DNA of 64,000 nucleotides. It comes from Apibacter raozihei (GTDB lineage Bacteria; Bacteroidota; Bacteroidia; Flavobacteriales; Weeksellaceae). The notes beneath the pieces were generated by a model. It was not told where the DNA came from and made no database searches. It saw nothing but the letters and a program-made list of their open reading frames with translations. The stretch covers positions 1,364,001 through 1,428,000 of the forward strand of contig NZ_CP034930.1 in NCBI RefSeq assembly GCF_004014855.1, in the 5' to 3' direction. Both the position numbers and the translations under genes were made by a program. This document shows, piece after piece, positions 1-8,790 of this stretch. Position 1 is the stretch's first letter. The number at the start of each line of letters is the position of its first letter.

Positions 1-2
1 GT

Positions 3-2297
3 ATTAATAATTATCATTCCATAAAAACAAATTCAACCTATTATATTGACTTTTGCGAAAACGAAAAATACGCAAAATCCAAATCACTTCGTGAAAACGA
101 TATCCGTGAAATAGCTCCCGAACTAATATCTATATTTTCTGATATAAAAAAGAAAATCAATCGTATAAAAATTGATGAATCCGTAAGAAGAAATTTAATT
201 ACTATTGAATTACAGTCTGAAATCGGAAGATTCCTTAATGGAAAAAAAGAAGAACAAGACATACTTTTTCTTTCCGATGTAAATCCTATTATAAGTAAGC
301 ATCTTAAAGACGAACCCGTAGCTTTTATATATGAAAAGTTAGGAGGAAGGTACAATCATTACTTTATAGATGAGTTTCAGGATACTTCACAGTTACAATG
401 GAATAATCTGACTCCGCTTATAGACAATGCTAGGGTTTCGAATGGCACTTCCATAACTTTGGTGGGTGATCCTAAGCAAGCTATATATCGTTTCAGATCA
501 GGGAAACCTGAAATTTTGATGAATCTGATTTCTTCTTCGGAGCAGCAAAATATAACGGTAATTACCTTGGGAAATAATTATAGGAGTTTACCCAACATTG
601 TAGATTTTAATAATAAATTTTATAAATTTCTGGCAGAAACAGAATTGGATTCAAAAGAATATCGTGTACTTTTTGGTGATAATTCATATCAGGTTCCAAA
701 ACAGGAAAAGGGAGGAAGAGTTCAGGTATCTTTTGTAAAACCTTCGGATGAAGAAGGTAATTATTTAGCTTCCACAGTTTTGGATATTATTAAGGAAGCA
801 ATAGAAAATGGATTTTCGTATAAAGATATTGCTGTGCTGGTACGTAATAAAAAGCATAGTTATCCTATCGTAGAGCTCTTGGCAGAAAATGATATACCTA
901 TTTTAACGGAAGAAGCCCTTTTGGTGGCTTCATCTCCTGCTGTAAAATCTATTATTGCCGCTTTTCGATGGCTAAATCAGGTTCATGATAAAGAACAGCT
1001 GGTTATTATGCTTTACTATCTCTGGAAGCTGGATAAAATCATCATTAAAGATTATACGGCAGAAATGCTGATAATAAAAAATCTGAATTTTGATGAATCT
1101 ATTGTTTATTTACAAAATCAGTTGGGAATTAATGTAAGATACCAGCAAAATAACAGTCTCAGTTTTTTTGATTTTGCCGAGGAATTGATTCAATCTTTAG
1201 GTTTTGGTAGTAAAGAAAATATGTATTTATCAGCTTTACTTGATTTAATTCTACAGATGGAAAAATCCGGAGCCATCAGTTTAAAAGAATTTTTAGAAAG
1301 TTGGGAGCTAAAAAGCCCGGGTTTATCCATCCGGTTTCCTGAAAATATGAATGCAGTTCAAATCATGACCATTCATAAATCTAAAGGTCTAGAGTTTCCG
1401 GTGGTCATTAATCCAATTATGGACAGGCGAAACATGAATGAAGAATATTGGTTTCCCTTAGATAAAAGCTTATACAATGGCTTTGAACAATACTATACAT
1501 CCACAAAATCCGGTTTGGAAGAAGTGGATGAAAATATCAAAGAAGTAGTAGATTACCAGTCATTTGAAAAGAGTATTGATGATTTATGCGTTCAATACGT
1601 TGCAACTACTCGTGCCTCACAACAATTATTTCTGATTCAGGAAAAAAAAGAAAAAAGTAAAGAAACTTTAATAGAAAAATTTTTGTCAGCAAATTCCTAC
1701 AACATTTCTGAAAAGTCTATAGAATTGTATGATCAGGATAATTACGGAAGTAAAGGTTCGGAAAATGAAAAAAATATTTCTAATGAAGAAAAAATCAACT
1801 GGAATTCTAACCGATGGAATAAAAAAATAAGAGTTAGTACGGAAATGCATAAATATTATTCTGAAGAAAACAAAGACATTCAATACGGAAACAGTATACA
1901 TACTATATTGGAGCAGGTTAATACTTATGATGATTTACAGAAAGTAATAAAAAAAATGGTACTTAACGGTATAATTCAAAAAAAAGAAGAATCATCTGTG
2001 ACTTCAATATTGCAAGCGGTTGTTACACATCCTCAACTCGTAAAATATTTTCAACAAGGAACAGAAATATTTAGCGAGCAGGAAATTCTCTTTGAAGGAA
2101 AATTTTACAGACCTGATCGATTGGTCAAAATTAATGATCAATTCACAATTATTGATTTTAAAACCGGAGATGAACTTTCTAAGCACAGTAAGCAAATTGA
2201 AGGTTATTCAAAAGCATTGGAAGCATCCGGATATGTTGTTGCTGAAAAGCTTGTCATTTATATTAATAATTCAGGCATAAAAATCAAGTATATATAA
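3..2297 (+). CDS. UvrD/RecB-like helicase-nuclease (AddA/RecB type), 5' end outside window
   Basis: The frame is open from the first bases of the window, so the gene starts upstream and about 765 C-terminal residues are visible. An ATG at 459 lies inside the helicase core and is not the real start. Superfamily 1 helicase motifs appear in order: motif II as FIDEFQDTSQLQW near 360-400, motif III as LVGDPKQAIYRFRSG, motif V as MTIHKSKGLEFPVV, and motif VI as YVATTRASQQL. The C-terminus holds a RecB-family PD-(D/E)XK nuclease with FYRPDRLV and IIDFKTG. The order helicase then nuclease is that of AddA/RecB, which processes double-strand breaks for recombination. The AddB/RecC partner would be expected just upstream, outside the window. 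The DUF2809 gene begins 18 bp downstream. Confidence 0.93.
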   Translation: MNNYHSIKTNSTYYIDFCENEKYAKSKSLRENDIREIAPELISIFSDIKKKINRIKIDESVRRNLITIELQSEIGRFLNGKKEEQDILFLSDVNPIISKHLKDEPVAFIYEKLGGRYNHYFIDEFQDTSQLQWNNLTPLIDNARVSNGTSITLVGDPKQAIYRFRSGKPEILMNLISSSEQQNITVITLGNNYRSLPNIVDFNNKFYKFLAETELDSKEYRVLFGDNSYQVPKQEKGGRVQVSFVKPSDEEGNYLASTVLDIIKEAIENGFSYKDIAVLVRNKKHSYPIVELLAENDIPILTEEALLVASSPAVKSIIAAFRWLNQVHDKEQLVIMLYYLWKLDKIIIKDYTAEMLIIKNLNFDESIVYLQNQLGINVRYQQNNSLSFFDFAEELIQSLGFGSKENMYLSALLDLILQMEKSGAISLKEFLESWELKSPGLSIRFPENMNAVQIMTIHKSKGLEFPVVINPIMDRRNMNEEYWFPLDKSLYNGFEQYYTSTKSGLEEVDENIKEVVDYQSFEKSIDDLCVQYVATTRASQQLFLIQEKKEKSKETLIEKFLSANSYNISEKSIELYDQDNYGSKGSENEKNISNEEKINWNSNRWNKKIRVSTEMHKYYSEENKDIQYGNSIHTILEQVNTYDDLQKVIKKMVLNGIIQKKEESSVTSILQAVVTHPQLVKYFQQGTEIFSEQEILFEGKFYRPDRLVKINDQFTIIDFKTGDELSKHSKQIEGYSKALEASGYVVAEKLVIYINNSGIKIKYI

Positions 2298-2315
2298 ATT
2301 TTATGAATTCAAGTA

Positions 2316-2681
2316 ATGAAAATGCAGTTTAATCTAATATCATTTATAACTTTTCTACTCATTTTAGGTATTGAGATTTTTATAGGAATTTATATAGATG
2401 ATTCTTTTATAAGACCTTTTTTTGGGGATTTTTTGGTAGTATTTTTACTTTATTATTTAGTCAGATCTTTTATTAAAATCAGGTCTAGCCACCTTATTAT
2501 ATTCGTAGTACTCTTCGCTTATGCAGTTGAGATTGCTCAGTATTTTAATATTGCCGATTTATTGCATATAAAAAATAAAGTTCTAAGAGTTATTGTAGGT
2601 ACAACCTTTAGCTGGGAAGATATAAGCGCCTACACTCTTGCGGGAGTTGTATTGTACTTAATTCCTAATCGGTATAAATAA
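2316..2681 (+). CDS. DUF2809 family integral membrane protein
   Basis: This is a 121-residue protein with about four hydrophobic segments covering nearly its whole length. It resembles the DUF2809 (VanZ-like) family in its FIRPFFGDFLVV segment after the first helix, in a middle helix with AYAVEIAQYF, and in a final segment beginning GTTFSWEDISAYTLAG. No biochemical function is known for the family. It starts 18 bp after the helicase-nuclease stop and is probably cotranscribed with it. A strong inverted repeat follows within about 30 bp. The family call rests on remembered motif pattern. Confidence 0.75.
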   Translation: MKMQFNLISFITFLLILGIEIFIGIYIDDSFIRPFFGDFLVVFLLYYLVRSFIKIRSSHLIIFVVLFAYAVEIAQYFNIADLLHIKNKVLRVIVGTTFSWEDISAYTLAGVVLYLIPNRYK

Positions 2682-2707
2682 GCAGAATTAAAAATAAGAA
2701 ATTGTAA

Positions 2708-2736
2708 AATTGTTTAAAATTAGATTTTAAACAATT
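2708..2736. terminator. Bidirectional hairpin terminator
   Basis: A perfect 13-bp inverted repeat (AATTGTTTAAAAT, loop TAG, ATTTTAAACAATT) lies between the convergent DUF2809 and lipoprotein genes. The stem is AT-rich, so strength is uncertain, but position and symmetry fit a shared terminator. Confidence 0.6.
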
Positions 2737-2759
2737 CTTAACTTCGAAAATTATGAGTT

Positions 2760-3524
2760 CTAAAAACGGGTAGACAACTTATAAGTTATTTCCAGATAGT
2801 TATTTACATCATTATCAATAATTACTTTTGTCGGGTATAGATTATGATTCAAATCGGTATACGAGTATGCAACATTTTCTTCATCAAGAGTAACGTTGTT
2901 AATAATATTTCGGCTAAATGGAAATTCTTTATAAAGAGATGAAAAAATCCATACAGGAGTTTTAGAACCGCTAAGTATACCTTTAGTAGAATCAAAGGTA
3001 AAAGTATTTGTACCGTCTCCGGTTAAATTACCTTTAGAATCATAGGTATAATTTGAAGTACCATTTTCAGCGCTTATTTTTTCATATAATTTTCCATCTG
3101 CACCAAAATTGAGAGTATTGGTAATAGGATCGTTTCCGTTGTGGGATTTATGTTCGAGAATCGTACGGTCGTCTGTATATTCATAGGTATAGTTATAATA
3201 ATCTGACGTACTATAATAAACTCCCGCAGACTTAATAGTTCCGTTGGTTTCATTGTAAGCTATGTCATACACATATATAGTAGAACCAAAAAGATATCGG
3301 TATTCAATAATTCTATCTTGATCATCGTATTTAAACGTAGTTGTATAGATGGTATAAGTATTGTTACCATTAATTACTTTTTCTGAAATTTCAACAGGAA
3401 GTAATTTTTTAGCTTTATCATACCCCTCATCCGTATAAGGATCAAGTTTCTCTTCACCACAAGATATCATTGAAATTAAAGAAAATATACCCAACGTCAA
3501 GAACAATAACTTTTTCATACCCAT
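2760..3524 (-). CDS. Secreted lipoprotein with YD/RHS-like repeats
   Basis: A 254-residue protein with a lipoprotein signal peptide. A short basic start and a hydrophobic stretch end in a lipobox whose cysteine is about residue 22 (SMISC), followed by GEEK. The mature part has repeated strands of the type FKYDDQDRIIEYRY and NYTYDSKGNLTG, resembling the YD repeats of RHS-type proteins common in Bacteroidota lipoproteins. Such proteins are usually anchored to the outer membrane, with no defined activity. The initiation codon could also be Met3. It is convergent with the DUF2809 gene and shares a terminator with it. I do not recognise a named family beyond the repeat type. Confidence 0.75.
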   Translation of the reverse strand: MGMKKLLFLTLGIFSLISMISCGEEKLDPYTDEGYDKAKKLLPVEISEKVINGNNTYTIYTTTFKYDDQDRIIEYRYLFGSTIYVYDIAYNETNGTIKSAGVYYSTSDYYNYTYEYTDDRTILEHKSHNGNDPITNTLNFGADGKLYEKISAENGTSNYTYDSKGNLTGDGTNTFTFDSTKGILSGSKTPVWIFSSLYKEFPFSRNIINNVTLDEENVAYSYTDLNHNLYPTKVIIDNDVNNYLEITYKLSTRF

Positions 3525-3598
3525 ATTTTTTGCAAAGATATTATTTTTATAAATTGAATATTCAAATTGTGAGATAAAAATTAAGAGATTTACAAATT

Positions 3599-3961
3599 AT
3601 GGCAGAACATAATGACTTCGGATACGAAGCAGAAACCGAAGCAGTCCGATATCTTAAGAGTAAAGGATATATTTTAATTGAAAGAAATTGGCGATTCAGA
3701 AAAGCTGAAATTGATATTATTATGATAGATAAAGAAGAATTGGTTGTTGTGGAAGTTAAGGCTAGAAACAGTAACTCTGTCATGGAGCCGGAGGATGCGG
3801 TGGATTATTCAAAAAAAAGGTTGATGATTTTAGCGGCGGATTACTACGTCGAAAACAATCAAATAGAGTATGACGTTCGATTTGATGTAGTTTCTATGTT
3901 AAAAATTGATAATTCATGGCAAATCAATCATATCACAGATGCCTTCGATGCAATATTATAG
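3599..3961 (+). CDS. YraN family (UPF0102) endonuclease-like protein
   Basis: A 120-residue protein matching the UPF0102/YraN family in length and motifs. The N-terminus has GYEAETEAVRYLKSKGY, followed by RNWRFRKAEIDIIM, and then VVVEVKAR, the restriction-endonuclease-like core (E-I-D ... E-V-K). The role is unproven; the fold is that of Holliday-junction resolvases and nucleases. The 3' end overlaps the convergent trmN6 gene by a few bases. Confidence 0.9.
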   Translation: MAEHNDFGYEAETEAVRYLKSKGYILIERNWRFRKAEIDIIMIDKEELVVVEVKARNSNSVMEPEDAVDYSKKRLMILAADYYVENNQIEYDVRFDVVSMLKIDNSWQINHITDAFDAIL

Positions 3962-4651
3962 GTAAAAATCTTCTGTCAAAGTTTTGTATTCAGAAGTCCA
4001 TATGCGCGGAGTTTCTTCAATATACAGACTTTCATTGGTACATGCAGCAGGAGTCAAAGAAAATTCAATAAACGAACGCTTTACTTTGCCGTTTTTTATT
4101 CCGTAGATGTGTACTACACGAATGGGCGAAAGCTGAGCCGATTCAGCAAGCTTAATTATTTCATTTTCCTGTTCGTATGGGAAAATTAGACCAGCAATGC
4201 CTTGTGAAGGAGTAAGCAATTTACTCATTTTAATAAGTAAAACTTTATAATCCATTTTTAGCTGATGCCTGGCAACAGGATATTTTTGATGTAATTGTTC
4301 TGAGACTTTAAAATAAGGAGGGTTACAAATAATGTAGTCAAAATATTCTTGATTAGATAAATCCTGTATTTTTTTATGTGATACCGAAAGATTGCTGAAA
4401 GGAGAATTTGAAAAATTTTCTTGAGCCAGCAGGTAAGATTCCATTTCTGAATCTATGGCAGATATACAAGCAGCTGGATTTCTTTGCGCACATATTAGAG
4501 CTAGTAAACCTGTACCAGTACCAATATCAAGAATTTTTTGTGCTTGAGAAATATTGGCAAGGCATCCGGCCAATACTCCGTCAGTACCTACTTTAAAAAC
4601 CTCGTTGCTTTGTTTAATGTGAAATTTCTTGAACCTGAAAATATTATTCAT
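3956..4651 (-). CDS. trmN6: tRNA1(Val) (adenine37-N6)-methyltransferase, TrmN6/YfiC type
   Basis: I chose the start at MNNIFRFKKFHIKQ, which matches the family N-terminus. A longer frame reaches 4729, but its extra 26 residues lie inside the upstream kinase gene and look unlike this family. The chosen start gives 231 residues. Class I SAM-methyltransferase motifs are visible: motif I as ILDIGTGTGLLAL and the N6-adenine motif as IICNPPYF. VGTDGVLAG precedes motif I, as in YfiC. The enzyme methylates A37 of tRNA1(Val) in gamma-proteobacteria; the exact substrate here is inferred. The start overlaps the kinase stop by 8 bp, suggesting translational coupling. Confidence 0.88.
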   Translation of the reverse strand: MNNIFRFKKFHIKQSNEVFKVGTDGVLAGCLANISQAQKILDIGTGTGLLALICAQRNPAACISAIDSEMESYLLAQENFSNSPFSNLSVSHKKIQDLSNQEYFDYIICNPPYFKVSEQLHQKYPVARHQLKMDYKVLLIKMSKLLTPSQGIAGLIFPYEQENEIIKLAESAQLSPIRVVHIYGIKNGKVKRSFIEFSLTPAACTNESLYIEETPRIWTSEYKTLTEDFYL

Positions 4652-6080
4652 TTTTAGGTATTTCAAATTTAAATATTGAACCACTACCTTCTTCTGATAT
4701 AAATGTGATGGTTCCGTTGTATTCCTCAATAAGCTTTTTAGTTATTGCTAAACCTAAACCGCTACCACTCGTTTTTGTAGAGAATTGAGGGGTGAAAATT
4801 TTAGGCTGTACATCCTGAGGAATGCCACTTCCATTATCTATGATTGAAAAATATACCATTCGCGAATCCTGTCGTATTCTAACCAAAATTCGAGGTTCTT
4901 TATTTTCAGGAATTGATTGAAATGCGTTTTTAACCAGATTAGTTAAACAACGGTTAAGCAGATTAGGATCGAGTGTTAAAAATACAGGTTCCTCCGGACA
5001 ATCAATAGTGATATACTGAGAAGGGAAAATTTCTAATGAATTTTTGGTTACCTCAACAATATTTAATTTTTGATCTTTCTTAACCGGCATTTTAGCAAAA
5101 TCAGAAAATGCCTCGGCTATGGAAGATATCGTATCTATTTGTTGAATTAAGGAACGGGTAAGTGTATTTAATTTCTCGGTAACTTCCGGATCATCCGGAT
5201 TAAAGCGTAACTGAAAACTTTGTATTTCCAGTTTCATGGGAGTTAACGGGTTTTTTATTTCATGGGCTACCTGTCTGGCCATTTCCTGCCATGCATTATC
5301 TTTTTCTGCTTTAACCAGAGCATCCGTTTGTTCTTTAAATTTAGTAAGCATAATATTATATGCTTTAATCAGAGGACTTATTTCGTCAATATAATTATAT
5401 AAAATAGGGCGGTTAAATGATAAAGCATCAGTATCACTTAAGCGAAAAGCAACTTCTTTAATTTTTCTGGTTAAGCTTTGGGAAAAGAACCATGCGAAAA
5501 TTCCACTGATAATTAAAACGATTAGCATTATAGCCAAGTACCGGTACAGTAAGCCAAAAAAGTCTTTCTTTATAAAGTAATCATCATATAAATAGGGAAA
5601 GTTAATTATGGTTATGGGTTGGTAGTCATTATTATAAATGTACCTGTAAACAGCAATGTAGTTACCTCCGGTTAAGGGCGATTTTTGAACAATTTCGATC
5701 CTATCATTATTAATATTAAGTCCTTTAAGAATTTCTTTAGGTACAAACTCAGTTTTAGCATTCGGTATTTTATTTCCCAATAAAAATTTGCCGTCCAATG
5801 AATAAAAATTAATATCCAGATTATTTATATCTGAAATTTCATAAATTTTATTCCCGATTTTTTCTTTAACTTCTTCAGGTTTGGTGTTTCTACTGGAAAG
5901 CAAATAATCAAAAGTTTCAATTATAAGTTGTTCTTTCCTCTCAAGTCGTCGTTGATTATAATTTTCAGCAATTTTAATATATTGATAAAAAGTAATGAGC
6001 CCCATAGCAAATATGGTACTCACTACAACTAATATCATTACTAAGAATATCCTTAGTGAGAGGGGGAATCTTTTATACAT
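4644..6080 (-). CDS. NtrY-like membrane sensor histidine kinase
   Basis: A 478-residue kinase. A first transmembrane helix spans residues 8-33, followed by a periplasmic sensor region of about 140 residues and a second helix near 178-200. A HAMP-like segment precedes the dimerisation domain with phospho-acceptor His273 in VAHEIKNPLTPMKL, the NPLTP variant typical of NtrY-like kinases. The ATP-binding domain has an N-box (RCLTNLVKNAFQS), DNGSGIP, and the G-box SGSGLGLAITKKL. No response regulator gene is adjacent, so its partner is unknown. It overlaps trmN6 downstream by 8 bp. All catalytic boxes look intact. Confidence 0.93.
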   Translation of the reverse strand: MYKRFPLSLRIFLVMILVVVSTIFAMGLITFYQYIKIAENYNQRRLERKEQLIIETFDYLLSSRNTKPEEVKEKIGNKIYEISDINNLDINFYSLDGKFLLGNKIPNAKTEFVPKEILKGLNINNDRIEIVQKSPLTGGNYIAVYRYIYNNDYQPITIINFPYLYDDYFIKKDFFGLLYRYLAIMLIVLIISGIFAWFFSQSLTRKIKEVAFRLSDTDALSFNRPILYNYIDEISPLIKAYNIMLTKFKEQTDALVKAEKDNAWQEMARQVAHEIKNPLTPMKLEIQSFQLRFNPDDPEVTEKLNTLTRSLIQQIDTISSIAEAFSDFAKMPVKKDQKLNIVEVTKNSLEIFPSQYITIDCPEEPVFLTLDPNLLNRCLTNLVKNAFQSIPENKEPRILVRIRQDSRMVYFSIIDNGSGIPQDVQPKIFTPQFSTKTSGSGLGLAITKKLIEEYNGTITFISEEGSGSIFKFEIPKNE

Positions 6081-6110
6081 TTAGTATTTAATACACTGAT
6101 TTATTTTGTT

Positions 6111-7454
6111 TTACTCTTCGGGTAACGCCTTCCATTTTTTTATAATTATGGTAAGCGGTAATAATAAAATGCATACAAATATAAGGTTAATACTGTTAAA
6201 TAAAGTTGAAAAAATATCAGGAGAATCTCTTGATTCTATATACATATAGTGTAAGAGCATAAATACATATGGGAGCATCCATAAAATTAAGTGTATTAAA
6301 ATAGTGGATTTGCCCTTAGGGCTTTTACAATAAATTTTACTTCCAACGTAGAAAATCATAATGAAAAAAATGACCACCCAATATATAATTGTCAAAAAGA
6401 AAAGTCCATTACCACTTCCGCCAATTATTACATGAATGGCTGAAACAATTCCGTAAATAAAAGCAAGTAATCCTATAACTACGAGTGCGATTAGCCAGGA
6501 TTTACCACTGGTTATACGGAAAGAAAGTAGAAAAAGAGATAAGCTTAAAGCTATATAAAAAATTAGAAGTAATGAAGTATAAAAGGAATCGTTATCATAG
6601 TGTGCATTATATATTTTATTATAACCGGATGTAAGGTTGTAGTATTCAACATAATAATTAGAGGAATTATTATACGAGAAATTAATTTTATTCTTAAGTA
6701 TGTAATTGGAGGGGGATATTTCGTAGGTTGGCGGATTATAAATTAGTTTCATCCAGCTGTCAACCGTTAAATTAGAAGTAAGTTTATATTTTTCCTGGAG
6801 CTTAAAATATTGATGTAATAAATTTCTTATGCTGTCTTGTTTTTCTTCTACGAGCCATCTTTTTACCTGTTGTATATCAGAACTTTCAGAGTAATCATCA
6901 AAATTTAATAGAGAAATACTAATGGAATTTGAAGTTTTATCGGTATTTGCAGAGTCAGGTACGATGGTTCGGTTGTAGTAATGAGTATCGGATTCGGGAA
7001 TTAAAATATCAATTTTATTGAGAAATTTTTTTGTTTCTAAAACCTCTTCTTTAGTAGCATAGGATCTTTCTTTAGCCTGAATTCCTTGAAAGTAACTGAA
7101 TGGATATGAGCAGATTCCAAAAAGTAGTAAAAAAGTAAGCAGCCATTCCCAATATAGAGAATTACTTTTTTTAGGATAAAAAGATTTAAAACCATTATTT
7201 TTCAGATAATAAACAAGCCATAAAATTAATGTAAGGATACTGGTAAGTATTATGACGAGGAAAAAAATGGTAAAGCTACCGTTATTATAGTAATTACTTT
7301 TTTGAAAATCGATAGCTCCTGAGATAAATCCTGAAAAAAAATAAAGAATATTAAATCCTACTACGGTTATTACCATAGGGATAACTTTTATATTCCATAG
7401 AAGAGGATAGTTTAATAATAATTTTTTTTGTATTTTTTTAAACATGATAAGCAA
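6111..7454 (-). CDS. Polytopic membrane protein, probable partner of the ABC ATPase
   Basis: A 447-residue protein with about seven or eight hydrophobic helices. There are two or three near the N-terminus (residues 25-100), then a soluble loop of about 150 residues (roughly 125-280) with many Asn, Ser and Tyr residues, then four or five more helices. The gene lies 14 bp downstream of an ABC ATP-binding gene on the same strand, so it is most simply an ABC exporter permease. I see no named permease motif, and the function assignment rests on context. Met4 is an alternative start. The kinase gene follows 30 bp later. Confidence 0.7.
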   Translation of the reverse strand: MLIMFKKIQKKLLLNYPLLWNIKVIPMVITVVGFNILYFFSGFISGAIDFQKSNYYNNGSFTIFFLVIILTSILTLILWLVYYLKNNGFKSFYPKKSNSLYWEWLLTFLLLFGICSYPFSYFQGIQAKERSYATKEEVLETKKFLNKIDILIPESDTHYYNRTIVPDSANTDKTSNSISISLLNFDDYSESSDIQQVKRWLVEEKQDSIRNLLHQYFKLQEKYKLTSNLTVDSWMKLIYNPPTYEISPSNYILKNKINFSYNNSSNYYVEYYNLTSGYNKIYNAHYDNDSFYTSLLLIFYIALSLSLFLLSFRITSGKSWLIALVVIGLLAFIYGIVSAIHVIIGGSGNGLFFLTIIYWVVIFFIMIFYVGSKIYCKSPKGKSTILIHLILWMLPYVFMLLHYMYIESRDSPDIFSTLFNSINLIFVCILLLPLTIIIKKWKALPEE

Positions 7455-7468
7455 ATTTTAGAGAAGAA

Positions 7469-8626
7469 TTAAACAAAGAATCGACGGGTAGAATTAGAGA
7501 TATTTCTGAAATACTTGATAGGGACATTATTATCAATAATTATTTGAAGGAAATTATTTATAGATATAGTATCAGGAAAATGGGAGATAAAAGAGCCTCC
7601 GTTATATTGCAATTTTGATAAAGATAATTGTTTCAAAACTGCGTATAGTTGTTCCTGAGTCCATTCTGATTCAAACTCAATAATTAATTCCTGTAGTTCA
7701 GTTTCATGATCTCCTGTGGTTTCAGATTTCAGATTTTTTTGCTCACCATGTTTTAAGAAAATTACCTGATCAGATGTTTTTTCCACCTCGTATAGCTGTT
7801 GAGAACTTAATACAATTCCCAAAGGTCTGAATGGAGATTTAGCTATAGCTTTAAAATCATCCAATACGGTTTGTTGTGCCAGAATATCCAGATTTGCCAG
7901 AGGTTCGTCAATAAGTAATAATTTTGGCTTTCTCAGGAGCATACGGACAAGTTCAAAACGCATTTTATATCCGGAAGAAAGATTTTTCCATTTATAATTG
8001 CGATAGTTTCGTAATCCCATTCGCGAAATAATGAGGTCGACTAACAACTCGTTTTCTTCTCCCATGCTATCATATGATGCAGCAGTAAATCTAAGGTTAT
8101 CCAATACAGAGCCATACCAGGTATTGGTTCTTTGAGGAATATATATAAGTTGGGATCTTAATTCATAATCATCTTTATAATCAAATAAATAGGATACTTT
8201 TCCTTCAGTAGGAAGAAGCTCTCCACATAAAGCTCGGAGTAATGTTGTTTTACCGTTTCCATTTTCACCAACTAAACCTATAATTTCGCCTTCAGCTATT
8301 TTGATATTGATAGGACCTAAAGAAAAGGAAGATTTACTGTATGCATTTTTTATATTTTCTACAATTAATAAAGGGTTTGGATTATGAATCGTTTTTTTTG
8401 AAAGGAATTGATATAATTCGTTCAAAATAGAGGAATATCTTTCTTTTTTTTCTTCCAGGTTAGATTCATTAAAGTCTACCCATTGTAAAAGTTCATAAGT
8501 TTTCCTATAAAAGGAAATATCTTCAGTATCAAGAGTAAGATCAATGATACGTTTTAAGGTTAAGGTATAATCTTCAAACTGTAAAAAGTGTAAAATCTCC
8601 TGATATTGTTTTTCGAATAAGTTCAT
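7469..8626 (-). CDS. ABC transporter ATP-binding protein with N-terminal extension
   Basis: A 385-residue protein. The ATPase domain starts near residue 85. Walker A is GLVGENGNGKTTLL (about 117-130), the signature is LSSGYKMRFELVRMLL, and Walker B is LLLIDEPLANLD. The signature replaces the usual LSGGQ with LSSGY. About 85 residues of helical sequence precede the ATPase domain and about 90 residues follow it, both longer than in a typical exporter ATPase. The membrane protein gene downstream is the likely transmembrane partner. The substrate is not evident. Confidence 0.88.
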   Translation of the reverse strand: MNLFEKQYQEILHFLQFEDYTLTLKRIIDLTLDTEDISFYRKTYELLQWVDFNESNLEEKKERYSSILNELYQFLSKKTIHNPNPLLIVENIKNAYSKSSFSLGPINIKIAEGEIIGLVGENGNGKTTLLRALCGELLPTEGKVSYLFDYKDDYELRSQLIYIPQRTNTWYGSVLDNLRFTAASYDSMGEENELLVDLIISRMGLRNYRNYKWKNLSSGYKMRFELVRMLLRKPKLLLIDEPLANLDILAQQTVLDDFKAIAKSPFRPLGIVLSSQQLYEVEKTSDQVIFLKHGEQKNLKSETTGDHETELQELIIEFESEWTQEQLYAVLKQLSLSKLQYNGGSFISHFPDTISINNFLQIIIDNNVPIKYFRNISNSTRRFFV

Positions 8627-8735
8627 ATGATAAGATAAGTTTATACTAGAAACGTTTGAAAACTTAATCTAGTATTATTTTTTTAAATTAGCAGAGAAGT
8701 GAAAAATAAGATAAAATAAGACGTTTGAAACAAAG

Positions 8736-8779
8736 AAATTCAAAGAACTACTTAACAATACTAGAAGCTCTTTGAATTT
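8736..8779 (-). terminator. Hairpin terminator downstream of the orphan gene
   Basis: AAATTCAAAGA and TCTTTGAATTT form an 11-bp perfect stem with a 22-nt loop, just past the stop of the minus-strand gene ending at 8791. The trailing run on the minus strand is T-rich but interrupted. Confidence 0.5.
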
Positions 8780-8790
8780 TTTAAGAAATT

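Noticed and set aside
41-355. 104-residue minus-strand frame at the left edge
   Set aside because: It is antisense to the open helicase-nuclease frame, which carries helicase motif II just downstream.
459-461. ATG as start of the helicase-nuclease
   Set aside because: The frame is open upstream to the window edge and contains DEFQDTS before this ATG, so the real start is outside the window.
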